Source of the DNA: Taudactylus pleione
Taxonomy: Eukaryota > Chordata > Amphibia > Anura > Myobatrachidae
Assembly: GCA_031769625.1 (NCBI GenBank)
Contig: JAUIMM010000570.1
Span: 1,238,501 to 1,302,500 of the forward strand
Direction of reading: 5' to 3'
DNA: 64,000 nucleotides
Shown here: in pieces, positions 46,451 to 57,118 of the stretch
Layout: every line of letters starts with the position of its first letter
Position numbering within the stretch: the stretch's first letter is position 1
Position numbers and translations under genes: made by a program
Notes under the pieces: generated by a model
The model's database searches: none
Told to the model about the DNA's origin: nothing
Seen by the model: only the letters and a program-made list of their open reading frames with translations

Positions 46451-46811
46451 GCTGTCACAATAAGTGCACTATTGGTGTATCCAACCTCCACTGTATAACA
46501 CACTGTATGCGTGTTGGAACTTGAAAGCTGCACTGCCACATGTCAGTGCCACCCACTGTGTCACTTAGCTTAGTTTAGTCAGCCATGTTATTGAGGTTAA
46601 TAATACTGTAGGAACAAAAACAGGCCCAAATTATGTGATTTTAGCTGTTTTTATCATTTTATTTTTTTTTAGACAAAATGCAGATCCAAAACCAAAACAC
46701 TGAAGGGTGGATTTGGCAAAACCAATCCAGATCCAAAAGAAGAGGAGATACAGATCCAAAACCAAAACACGGGGGTCTGTGCACATCTCTAAAAAGAACT
46801 GTCCTGTGACA
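46451..46811. repeat. Sequence with GCAGATCCAAAACCAAAACA repeats
   Basis: A short motif CAGATCCAAAACCAAAACAC occurs twice in 46680-46770 and once in diverged form. It looks like part of a common dispersed repeat. Confidence 0.4.
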
Positions 46812-46830
46812 TAGGGGTCTATTTACTAAG

Positions 46831-46964
46831 CCTTGGATAGAAATAAAGTGGATGGAGATAAACTACTTGCCAATCAGCTCCTGTCACTTTACATGCTGTG
46901 TTTGAAAAATGACAGGAGCTGATTGGTTGGTACTTTATCTCCATCCACTTTATCTCTCTCCAAG
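46831..46964. mobile_element. Foldback MITE with arms of about 55 bp
   Basis: The arms at 46831-46886 and 46910-46964 are inverted copies (CCTTGGATAG...CAGCTCCTGTCA and its complement) with a loop of about 23 bp. The outside phrase TCTATTTACTAAG marks the left boundary region. Confidence 0.75.
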
Positions 46965-47396
46965 GCTTCGTACTGTACATAGAACCTTTAGAGGGGTGTA
47001 ATGTAGATGAGTAAAGGGCTGTAGTGAGGGGGTGCAAGCAGTGCCAACACCCATAGCCCTGGTGGCGGCACCGTTGCTGCCCCAGGGCTCCTGCATCTGG
47101 CTAGCATGGTGCTTGGAACAGCACCCTGTGGCCAGTAGTGCAGCTTCAGTGCAGCTTTGGCTCCAGCAGAATTTGGAATCCATTCTTTCCAAATTGGTGC
47201 ACCCACACCTGCCGTAGCATCTGTTTTTTTCTGTTTCTCAAATTAAAGCACTGGCCCATTGGAAATTTAATGCCTATAAATACTATGGGGCTTATTCGTC
47301 ATGCCTAAAAATTCTCTGGAGGTAATTAGGTATAGAACTCGCATGGAGTTCTACCTAATTACCGGAGGAATTCATCATTCCTCCTCTCCATAACTA
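46965..47396. other. Unassigned sequence with one hairpin
   Basis: No gene. The stretch 47312-47368 is a palindrome (GGAGGTAATTAGGTATAGAA...TTCTACCTAATTACCGGAGG). Confidence 0.5.
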
Positions 47397-47593
47397 CAGT
47401 CGGGTCCATAAATATTGGGACATTGACAGAATTTTCATATTTTGGCCTCTATTCACCACCACAATGGCTTTGAAATGAAACAAACAAGATGTGCTTTAAC
47501 TGCAGACTTTCAGATTTAATTTGAGGGCAATTACATCCAAATCTGGTGAACGGTGTAGGAATTACAACGGTTTCTATATGTGCCTCCCACTTC
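47397..47593. mobile_element. One end of a Tc1/mariner transposon
   Basis: It starts after a TA dinucleotide with CAGTCGGGTCCATAAATATT and continues with GACATTGACAGAATTTTC, CAAGATGTGCTTTAACTGCA and TGTAGGAATTACAACGGTTT. I recognise this as the terminal part of a Tc1/mariner-type element common in fish and amphibian genomes. The transposase and other end are missing. Confidence 0.7.
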
Positions 47594-47792
47594 AAACGAT
47601 GTCATATGCCTGGTATAAAAGTTGGGGGGGGGTGAAAAGTGGTAAAATGTTTTCTCCCCTGTGCAATGTTCTGTCTGACTGACTCATCAACGCTCAGCCC
47701 AAACCTAAGCACTCACTAAGCAAGGGGGGCTAAGCGGCTGAAAAGGGGCAAAATGTTTCCTCTCAACTGACATACTTGGGTGACAAAGCAAC

Positions 47793-48496
47793 ATGGCCAA
47801 AGTGCTGCGGGATTGTAAGCTCATTGTCTGGGATGAGAGTACCATGGCGCACAAGAGGGGTTTTGAGGCACTGAGCAGAACCCTCAAAGACATCAGGGGC
47901 AATGGAGTGATGGGGAGGAGTCCGTGCTGCCAGCTGGAGACTTCCGGCAGGCTCTGCCAGTAGTACTGAGGGGAACTTAAGCTGATGCAATTAAGGCATG
48001 CGTCAAGGTGTTGTATCTGTGGACCCTGATCTGGAAACTATCTCTCATGAGGGTCCACTTCAGTGGGCTATGCCTCCACTGGGCAGTTCTCTGAACTCCT
48101 ACTCAAAATAAGGGGATGGAGAGTATCCCGAGTCTGAGGGAAAAGTGACCATCCCTGCAGACCTAGGCACAGTAGTGATGACTCTAGAAGACCTCACAGT
48201 GAGGATATATCTTGATATTGCCCATATCCCCCAAAAAATCTACAGACTGGCTGAGCGAGCGTGCCATTCTGACCCCCAAGAATGACACGGCTACCATCAT
48301 TATTGACACTCTACTTCAGTCATTCAAAAGGGCAGTAATGGAGTACAGGTCTGTGGACTCGGTCGTGCAACTGGATGACGCAGTTCACTACCTCGTGGAG
48401 TTCCTCAACACCCTCAACCATATTTGGGAACAGAGTAACATAGAAGTAGCTGTGAACCTGGACATATGTTGCAATGCGAGGGGTGCAAAAACATAG
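47793..48496 (+). pseudogene. Helitron helicase-domain remnant
   Basis: The first segment reads AKVLRDCKLIVWDESTMAHK and EALSRTLKDIRGN, which fits the PIF1-type helicase of Helitron Rep/Hel proteins with the Walker B DE. A frame change follows. GDFRQ at 47936-47950 is the next conserved helicase motif, and IKACVKVLYLW near 48000 fits the following region. The final open frame (48212-48496) has DWLSERAILTPKNDTA and YRSVDSVVQLDDAVHYLVEF, the C-terminal helicase segment. It has several frameshifts and stops, no Rep domain and no complete helicase. Confidence 0.8.
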
Positions 48497-48560
48497 ATTA
48501 TTTTGCATGTGGGTCTATACATGCCTCGTGTGTAGGTGTGTTTATATACACACTGCAAAC

Positions 48561-48564
<4 letters not shown>

Positions 48565-48597
<33 letters not shown>
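48565..48597. repeat. (TA)n microsatellite
   Basis: Simple TA run. Confidence 0.85.
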
Positions 48598-48599
<2 letters not shown>

Positions 48600-49563
48600 G
48601 TGTGTATGTATGTTTATCTCTTGGATTAATTAAGTGTGTATTTATTATTACCTCTGAAGCATGTCAGGTTCTTTGGATAAAATTAATAAAATTCTTTATT
48701 ACTTTTGTAATTAGCTTTATTATTTTTATTTTACTTTTATTATTAGTTTTATTTCTACTATATATATCTTTTGGTAATAATTTATATATATATAGACCCA
48801 TAACCTTGGCCATGATTATGCTAAAAACCTCTATTGATTGCAAAATGTTATTGCATTTATATATATTATTAATAATTTGGAGTTGTGCACCTGAGATTTG
48901 TCTGTTTCTGTGCCTGCAATTAGTCTCATCAGGTAGCACCTCCCATTATTTATATAGTCAGGTTGTGCAGTCCAGAAATCTTTCCCATATACTCCATTTA
49001 ATGTGCTTTATTGCACTTCTGAGGGAAAGGAGACGCCCACATTCTGGATTAGCTCCCTCCCTTATTGGTTTAAAAGCATGGAGTATGGTAATGTATATGC
49101 ACACTGTATTAGGTACAATTCTAGGTAAGTCCTACAGGTTATATACTGTAGTGCAACTTTGGTTCATTTTTGGGGCGTGGGTCCCCCTGGATTGTGTTGG
49201 TTGAGCTGTCTTGGGGCACTGCATTGTAACACATTTTCCTTTATAACACATTTTAACACTTCACTGTGTGTTTAATATATATGTACTTCACTTTTTTATT
49301 TTCATTCTTTATATGCAGCAGCAGCTGCTCCTAACTATCTCTTTACACTGCACTTTTCTTACTATGGTGGTGCCCTGGGGCAGCTTGGCTGGTCCAGTAT
49401 TGGGGGGTCCTGCGCTCTGGATTTGAACCCTAGTATGTTAGGGACCTACCCGAAAGAGGTTACCTGGATATGGTGGGTAGGCCCATAACCTTGGCCATGA
49501 TTATGCTAAAAACCTCTATTGATTGCAAAATTTTATTGCATTTATATATATTATTAATAATTT
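48598..49563. other. Unassigned AT-rich sequence with an 85-bp direct repeat
   Basis: The segment 48795-48882 (CCATAACCTTGGCCATGATT...TTAATAATTTGG) recurs at 49481-49565. A plus-strand open frame here is rich in hydrophobic codons but has no recognisable domain. Confidence 0.5.
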
Positions 49564-50086
49564 GGGCCTGATTCAGAGCCGGACGCTCTGACAGAGCGCT
49601 CACTCTGAATCAGGGCTGTCCCTCTGTTTTTTTAGAGCAGCCTCCTGACCACCCACAGCTATAGTGAGCGGCCAGGAAGATGGTCACGATGGTCAAGACC
49701 ATCGCGACCATCAGGCTTGTGACGAGACCCTTGTGGTAGGGTCTCGTTGCCGTAAGCCCTAGAGTGCTTTCAGCTCAAACAGAGCCGAAAAGCACTCCCA
49801 CTGACATCACTTGTGATGTCAGTGGGGACGGCCCCAGACGGTAGGCGTTCCCAGCCACGGCCAGCCTGGCCACGCCCCCGGCCCGACCACCAAAGGGGGC
49901 GTGCTGTCACTCAACATCGACAGCATGCCCTCTTTGGTACGAGACCCGGAGCGATGGCTTGCCCGTCGCTATCCAGGTCTCGTGCATGCGCACAACGGAG
50001 CCGGCTCCATTGTGCGCATGCGCACTTGGCCAACATCGACCCGCTTGCGAGCGCTCAGCGCTCGCGAGCGGGTCTGAATCAAGCCC
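49564..50086. mobile_element. Hairpin-chain MITE, copy C
   Basis: Ends GGGCCTGATTCAGAGCC and GGTCTGAATCAAGCCC. The left end has an extra partial copy of the terminus (CTCTGAATCAGGG near 49600). The interior has the same ordered hairpins as copies A, B and D (for example GCTTGTGACGAGACCCT...AGGGTCTCGTTGCCGTAAGC, CTGACATCACTTGTGATGTC, TGCGCACAACGGAGCCGGCT...TGTGCGCATGCG). The target duplication is unclear (TTT versus CTT). Confidence 0.75.
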
Positions 50087-50479
50087 CTTGTTTCTATTTG
50101 AGACTATTATTTACCATCTGGTTTTGCAATTATCATCACTGAGGTTTCAACATAGGCTCCCTTGCTACCAGTTATTACTAGTAGCTCTCATACAATTGTT
50201 TTTATTATTGATTGTTATGTGTTATTATTATTTATTTACTCCCGAGAGCAACTAGTTTTGTTCTAGTTCTGTCTTTGTTTATATGTATTACTATTATATA
50301 AAATTTTATACATTTTGCATTAATTTTGTGTTTTTCATGATGGTATAAGCGCCTTTGCAGTATTTCCCTGTTAAGATAGAACATGTAACTGTGAACCTGG
50401 ACATATCATGTTGCAATGCGAGGTGTGCAAATACATAGATTATTCTGCATGTGGGGTAATTACTAGCTGCTTTTGCATG
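50087..50479. other. Unassigned sequence with a 65-bp direct repeat
   Basis: Positions 50391-50455 (GTGAACCTGGACATAT...TGCATGTGGGG) repeat 48449-48512, which lies at the end of the Helitron remnant. No gene was recognised. Confidence 0.5.
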
Positions 50480-51035
50480 GGATGCAGTTCAATTACCGGC
50501 GTCCGGAATGCTGACTGGCAGAATCCCGACACTGGAAGCCCAAGCTGGTACTAAAGATAGGCTTCTAAATCCGGACTCCTATCTTTAGCCAGACTCCAAA
50601 ATCCTGACGGCCACCATCCCAAATGAAGGTAAATGAGGAATCGTAGCATGTAGCCACGGGGGGAGAGGGTTAGGTTTAGGCACCACCGAGGGGACTTTGG
50701 GTTAGGCACCCCCGGGGAGTGTTAGTGTTAGGCTTGGGGGAGGGGAAGGGGGTTAGGATTAGGCACCACCAGGGGGGAGATTAGGGTTAAGCACCCCCCC
50801 GGGAGGTCTTGGTTTAGGGTGCAGGGAGGGGGGGTTAGGTTTAGGCACCCCTGGGGGGGGTTAGGGTTAGGCACCACCTCGGGAGTTTTAGGGTTAGGTG
50901 CCACTAAGGGAGGGTTAGGGTTGAGGGGGGGGAGAGGGGAGGGTTAGGGTACTTACCTGCCCCAGTCAGGGTCTTCATGATTTGGCCTTCCGGCATCAGT
51001 ATTTCATCTGCCGGACATAGATCCAGCGGAATTAC
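50480..51035. repeat. Dispersed element with GGGTTAGGCACC minisatellite, copy 4
   Basis: The core (about 50655-50955) is an array of GGTTAGGCACC and GGGTTAGGGTT motifs separated by G-runs. Flanks carry TTCAATTACCGGCGTCCGG on the left and CTTCCGGCATCAGTATTTC and GGAATTACATACC on the right. Confidence 0.75.
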
Positions 51036-51213
51036 ATACCACTTCCCTTTTGCATGTAGCCCACATATGCTGGACAGCTTTATTTTTACACTGCAATTTA
51101 GATTTCAGTTCACCTCACCCAAATCTAAATCTCTCTGCGCATTTTTTTTAAATCTGCCCCACCTGCAGGGCAGCATGGTTTTACCAAGATGCACAGTTAC
51201 TTGCTCTTTCTTA

Positions 51214-51869
51214 AGTTGGGTACACACTAGGTCAACGGGTCGACCCAGCCAACCTATCTGACGATTGGTAAGTGCATACACGCAGGGCCATAGGGAGGGT
51301 GGTGTGGCCGGTGTCTCCGCACAGGGCGGAATCCTACAAGGTCACCGGCCGCTACCTGCCGTGCTCCGGAGGTCTGCAGGAAGAGACCTCCTGGAGTGCT
51401 ACGCGGAAGAGCAGAGCATCGCTAAAAAAATCCCCGCCTTCCACCCGACGGCCGGGTGAAAAGGTATGCGCTTACGGGAAGGAGGTGGGGGGGGAGCGAG
51501 AGGGGTGGCAGTGCAGCACAGAGCACACTGCCGTCCTGATACGGCACTACATACATGCTTAGCAATTGTCTGCCCTATGTGCTGGGCTTGACATCACAAC
51601 TTGGTGGGCATTTAAATTTGCCCGGGCCAATTAACGGCAGGTCCCTGAAGCATGTGTGTCCGGGTGACCGGCGGGTTAGCCTGTATACACCAGCAGATGA
51701 CCAATATATCTTTCGGATATATCGCCCATAGGCTGTGTTGCAGGGCCGATTCGATATGTCTGAACGATGTCTTTCACAGACATATCGGTTGTACACCCCC
51801 ACCGATGTACTATAGATATATTGGCCGTTCAATAGAACGACCAAGATATCTATCAGTGTGTACCCAGCT
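51214..51869. mobile_element. MITE with AGTTGGGTACACACT ends, target duplication TTA
   Basis: The left end AGTTGGGTACACACTAG mirrors the right end AGTGTGTACCCAGCT. TTA flanks both sides (51211-51213 and 51870-51872). The interior has GC-rich and ATATATCG-type inverted motifs. No transposase. Confidence 0.8.
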
Positions 51870-52015
51870 TTACTCTATTCCCAAATCTGAATCAGGCCCT
51901 AAAGGCCATCGAGCCAGCCCTGACTACTGTGTTTCAAACATACAGTAATGCTGCTTTAATATACTTTCCACATCTCTCTTCATTTTATTCATCCTGAAAT
52001 AATGTAGAAAACATA

Positions 52016-52614
52016 GGCCCTCATTCAGAGCCGCTCGTTAGCAGCAGTACGCTCGTTCCGAGCGATGTTTGCACATCTGCGCATGCGTACGGTTTTTAGT
52101 ACGCATGCGCGAACCAGTCAGTGCGGCCAAAAATCGTTGGTACGCAATATAGCGAGTGCCTGCTATTTTGAATGACAGAATGAGGCGTATGTGGGTGGTA
52201 ACAGGGGAAGGTGCTTGAAAATGGGGAGTGGAGATCCGAACGCAGGCGTGCTTAAAGGTCAAAACGGGCGTTTTATGGGTGTGTATATTTAAAACAGCAG
52301 CGTCATTGTTCACGTCACTGGGTTATTTTATAGCCAGAACTGCTCGCAAATTTGTGGTAGAAAACACCAACCACAAGAATAGCGAGCAGTTCATACGCTG
52401 GTCGATGTACTCGATTAATCTAATAAATAGCGGACATGACGTAGGATGCGCGCGGCCAGGGGGCATTTTTAACAAATAAACGAGCGTATGTTTTGCTCGC
52501 TCGTTCAGACTTAGAGGTGTGAACAGACTACAATGTGCGTACGGATCATTTGAATAGCCACCCCTTGTTTTTAAACGAACGACCGCAAATAGCGAACGGC
52601 TCTGAATGAGGGCC
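52016..52614. mobile_element. Harbinger-type MITE, target duplication ATA (left member of an inverted pair)
   Basis: The ends GGCCCTCATTCAGAGCC and GGCTCTGAATGAGGGCC are exact inverted repeats, flanked by ATA. It is an inverted homologue of the next element, 48 bp away. Confidence 0.9.
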
Positions 52615-52662
52615 ATAATACATAATGACCAGGCTCAGTATAATGCTCCTTTAATGTAGACT

Positions 52663-53259
52663 GGGCCTGATTCAGAGCCGGACGCTATTTGTGGACGCTC
52701 GTTCAGAAAAAGGGGCTGGCTATTTAAATTGAGCGCTCGCTCTTTGCGGTCTGTTGACGCCTCTATGTCTGAGCGAGCGAACGAAACATGCGCTCGCTAT
52801 TTTGTAAAGACGCCCCTTGGCCGCTCACATCATACGTCATCTTCGCTATTTATTAGATTAATCGAGTACATCGAAAGGCGTATGAACTGCTCGCTATTCT
52901 TGTGGTAGCATTTTCCTACCGCAATCATGCGAGCAGTTCAGGCTAAAGATAACCAAGTGACGTGGTTGATGACGCTGCTTTGTTAATTATGCACACCCTT
53001 AAAATGCCCGTTTTGACCGTTTGGCACGCCTGCGTTCGGATCTCCACTCCCCGTTTTCAAGCACCTTCCCCTGTTACCACCCACAAACGTCTCATCCTGT
53101 CACTCAAATTAGCAGGCACTCGCTATTTTGCGAGCACATGATTTCCGACCGCAATGACTGGTTGGCGCATGCGCATTACAACCCATACGCATGCGCAGAT
53201 GTGCGAACATCGCTCGGAGCGAACGAGCGGCTGCTTACGAGCGGCTCTGAATCAGGCCC
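52663..53259. mobile_element. Harbinger-type MITE, target duplication ACT (right member of an inverted pair)
   Basis: The ends GGGCCTGATTCAGAGCC and GGCTCTGAATCAGGCCC are inverted repeats, flanked by ACT. The interior (GGCACGCCTGCGTTCGG, ATCTCCACTCCCCGTTTTC) corresponds to the right subterminal part of the 12587-20084 Harbinger element. Confidence 0.9.
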
Positions 53260-53412
53260 ACTGTACAATGTAGCATTCTCGTTTTGGTGGCATTGAATAT
53301 ATAAGTAATGAACAGAACATAAACAAAATGTAAATATGTTCTATTATAACATTTTAGTCCATAAAGGGTTACTCAGCAAACATTTATACACATTTGGGAG
53401 CGCTTGGAAACA

Positions 53413-53919
53413 GGGCCTGATTCAGACCTGCTCGCTAGGATGCGTTCACACGTAGCCTGACTATCTGCGCAAGCGTATAAGATGCAGTGCGTGAACTAGT
53501 CCATGCGATCGTGCAGCGTTCGCACCCTGTACATAGTCGCCCCACTAGAATGAGTGACAGGACGAGCCATTTGTGGGTGGTGACAGGGGGTGGTCGATGG
53601 TAATGGGGATGTGAATGTGCGAACGCAGGCGTGTCTGTGCGTTGGAACGCCATTACAGGGGCGTGCATAATGAAGACGCATCGTCAGCATACACGTCACA
53701 TGGCTGTATTACACACAGCGGCACTCGCAGTGCTTACGGTAGGGTATGGTCAGCCACAATTGCTGTGTATGGGTCCGATGGTACTCGATGTTACCGATTG
53801 TTTAATACACTTCCTGGAGATGACGTATGTTACTAAGGGAAAGTGGGCGTCTAAATACATACCGGCAAGACATAGTGGGCGTACGAACACATCCTAGTGA
53901 ACGGGTCTGAATCAGGCCC
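53413..53919. mobile_element. Harbinger-type MITE, target duplication ACA
   Basis: The ends GGGCCTGATTCAGACC and GGGTCTGAATCAGGCCC are inverted repeats, flanked by ACA (53410-53412 and 53920-53922). The interior resembles 9336-9864. Confidence 0.9.
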
Positions 53920-53922
53920 ACA

Positions 53923-55204
53923 ATTCTAGACATTGGGAGGTCGTTGGAATATATTGGGACACAATAGATATTACTTGGTCAACATTTGCCATCATGATGG
54001 GTTATAGGATACAGAAATATCTCTACCCTTGTTTCATTAGCAAGTACGAGTAGAATTGTAGAAAAATAAAATATTTTTAAATAGCAAATTAGAATCAGAA
54101 TCAGTAAAGAAATTCCTTTCATTCAGGCTTTGGCAGCTCGTAGTTTTCCTGCTGTTGTGCTACTAAAACTCCCAGCAGACCCTGACAACTCCAATGACTT
54201 TGTAGCCTCTTTGTAGATACAAAATGTCAGAGATTTTTGTATATTGTGGCACAATTTATTTTCTAAAAACATCCGCATTATTTCCACTTCCCTTTGACCT
54301 CTGCTCTTGCAACTGAAACCACAATTACTGGGTATAATAGTACATAACCAGCTTCCTAAGCATATAATTAACTTCTGCCAACTTCTAACAGAATAATTTA
54401 TTTTCCTGCGTGGGATTCTATCTCCGTAATAAACTTTCCCATGGTACAACATAATAATACTGTAATGGACAAGAAATAGCATGATTTCACAAACTGTGCA
54501 ACTACTGTAGTTACACATCCATTGGTGGCAATGGAAGCCGTATGTGCTATTAATGCAGATGGTGTTATTATTGTACTCATTGCTATATTGAAAAGGATTA
54601 AAAAATTGTGTTGATTTTTGCATTTATGTCTTAACTTTAAAGGTATCTTCATAAATTACTAAAAATAAATTTTTCATGCTTTATCCTATTCAGTGCTGGA
54701 GCACCCTATGGTCTGATAGGGCCCCATTTATCAACAAGTTATAAGCCTTTTATCCAGAGTTGCCTACCCTCCTGAATTTCGCGTGAGTCTCCCGAATTAA
54801 GGTGGGAGCTCCAGCCACCCCGCAAAGTAGGCTGAATCCCCCGCATTCACAAAGCCATGCATAAAAATCCGGACTGCACATGCACGAGTCCGGAGGTAAA
54901 GGGGGCGGGGCCTGAGCTTAGGATGCAAGGGGTACTCACCGAGTGCAGGGAGTCAGGAGTATGGCTGCTACTGGCCTGGAGGTCTCCTGGGCACGCTTTC
55001 CCCTGCTCACACACTGCTGCTGGGAGAGGCTGTTGCTCCCAACATTTCCTGGCCAGCCTGTGATAACGGAGAGGGGAGGAGCCGACGCCGGAGGAGAGGA
55101 CACTGAAGACAGAGACCGAGGAGCTGCCTGAGAGCTCACTGCAGCTCCTGCTAAATCTATTCATGTCAGTGCCGTGGGGGAGAAGAGGAGGAGGGAGGGA
55201 GATC
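53923..55204. other. Unassigned sequence
   Basis: No gene was recognised. A 166-codon minus-strand open frame (54123-54623) has no recognisable domain. GC-rich phrases at 54780-55140 may belong to a dispersed repeat shared with 28.3 kb. Confidence 0.4.
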
Positions 55205-55515
55205 TATTACTGTGTATGTGTGTGTGTGTGTAAGAATGTGTGATGTGTGTGTGGGAATCTATTTAAGTGATGTGTATGTGTGAGACTGTGTGTGTGTAAA
55301 TCTATTCTTGTGTGTGTGGGGGAATCTATTAATGTAAGTATGTGTGTGTGTGTGTTTGGGAATCTATTCATGTAAGTGTGTGTGAGACTGTGTGTGTGTG
55401 TGTGAATCTATTCATGTAAGTGTGTGTGTGTGTGTGTGTGTGTGACTGTGTGTGTGTGAATCTATTCATGTAAGTGTGTGTATGTGGGAATCTATTAATG
55501 TAAGTGTGTGTGTGA
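55205..55515. repeat. (TG)n-rich minisatellite
   Basis: TGTGTG runs alternate with AATCTATTCATGTAAGTG spacers about every 50 bp. Confidence 0.85.
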
Positions 55516-55521
55516 GACTGT

Positions 55522-56073
55522 GGTCCTCATTCAGAGGCGGTCGGAGGATGCAAGCGGTCGCTCAGAAACTGGGCGGCCGCTTGCATCCTGACCGGCCGCC
55601 TCTGTTTCGGTCGTTAGGCTGTGGGTTTACACCCACAGCTCTAACGACCGCCAGGGTGATGGTCACGATGGTCATAGACCATCGCGACCATCGGGGCTTA
55701 TGACGAGACCCTAGGGTAGGGTCTCACTTGTCGTAAGCCCCGGAGAGCTTCTGGCTCTGTCACAGCCGGAAGCTCTCCACTGACATCACTATTGATGTCA
55801 GTGGGGCCTCCCCCAAACGGCAGGCGTTCCCATGGGAACGCCTCCGTTTGGGCTGCCACCCCCCCGGCCCGCCTTCCAAACGGGGCGAGCTGTCAATCAA
55901 CATCGACAGCTCGCCCCCTTTGGAAAGAGACCCGCTACGACTGGCGCTGTCGGTCGTAGCGGGTATCACGCATGCGCACGAAGGAGCCGGCTCCCTCGTG
56001 CGCATGCGCACTGGACAAACATCGAGGCGGCCGTGCAGTCATAGATCGTACGGCCGCCTCTGAATGAAGCCCC
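55522..56073. mobile_element. Hairpin-chain MITE, copy D (best preserved)
   Basis: The ends GGTCCTCATTCAGAGGCGG and CCGCCTCTGAATGAAGCCC are inverted repeats. The exact target duplication cannot be read because the site is a TG repeat. Eleven hairpins follow one another at about 55541-55596, 55611-55650, 55658-55692, 55694-55741, 55742-55778, 55780-55803, 55813-55850, 55871-55926, 55929-55965, 55971-56006 and 56024-56060, with very little sequence between them. No protein. Confidence 0.9.
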
Positions 56074-56261
56074 GTGTGTGTGTGTGGGATCTTTCGATAC
56101 TGGATTTAAAACTCTATACGATCCTGCCTATACCTTCTAAAATCCTGCCTATACTTTCTAAAATTGTCGCTATTTAGCGTAATGAGTCATATAGTAAATA
56201 AATGCCTTCAGACTTTGAATGTGTTTCCAACGCACAAAAGGTTATTATTCAACATAAAAAC

Positions 56262-56643
56262 TGTAGGTTACACGCTGTGATCTAAAGACAATTTAGCGCA
56301 AATAAATCTTACAGACCCAAGTACAGTTGTTACATACACACGCGCTCTGGGACCAGATACCGGCATCAGCAAGAAACCTCCGTCAACAGCATCAGCAAGA
56401 AGACTCCCGATTGGGGTCAGAGATTGCACATTTATACTTTTACAGGGATAGGCAATACAATAGGCAAGTTTGGCATGATTCCATTGGTTCTCCGTCACGA
56501 TGCTTCTGTTACAGGACAGTTTACAGGTCAATTCAAATGGACACAGGTCAGCCTCCAACAGCCTTTTGTCTACTTTTTCCCGCTGCATGCAAATCTAAGC
56601 TGCTAATATTACATAGTACATTTTAGTGTTTTAACTCTCTACA
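56262..56643 (-). repeat. Possible solo LTR
   Basis: On the minus strand the segment starts TGTAGAGAGTTAAAACAC and ends GTGTAACCTACA (TG...CA, with a short TGTAG/CTACA inverted terminus). It contains a GTATAAATG TATA-like box near 56430. No target duplication is visible and no internal retroviral sequence is attached, so the call is tentative. Confidence 0.3.
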
Positions 56644-57118
56644 GTCCATAAGTTGCGGATGCATGTTGCGATCTTCTCACCGATGACACCGGAAAGCTGT
56701 TGAGACAGAGTAGATCAGTACAACACCAAACATCGTCCGCTTATCATGTACTAAACCTTAGATACCAAATAGTCTTTATTTCACAACATTAGTAATAAAT
56801 GAATAAACCTTGAATATTACACTTTGAAGCTATAGAACCTTTTATGTAGGTGTGCAGTGTGTAAGTGTTAGGGGTTTGGGAAAGGACGCTAGTTAGGGTT
56901 CACCATGGTAAGTAACTATCTGTATTTATGTAGTAAGGACTTTTAACTTGGGGAAGATGCGTACGCATGAGCCTAATAAACAGCGTTTGTACACGTATTA
57001 TGCATTCGCTAATGTGCATATGGTGTTAACAGTGCAACTGGGCGTATTTAATGTGTATATGAGATATGCGATCGCACGATGCTAATAATAGCATCGCCGT
57101 ATGTACTTAAGTGTGAGT
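56644..57118. other. Unassigned sequence
   Basis: No gene or repeat boundary. A small palindrome CGATGCTAATAATAGCATCG lies near 57077. Confidence 0.4.

Noticed and set aside
48602..49204. 200-codon hydrophobic plus-strand open frame
   Set aside because: It follows a TA microsatellite, part of it is duplicated non-coding DNA, and it has no family resemblance.
54123..54623. 166-codon minus-strand open frame
   Set aside because: AT-rich composition with no motif. The start of the region contains a common repeat phrase.
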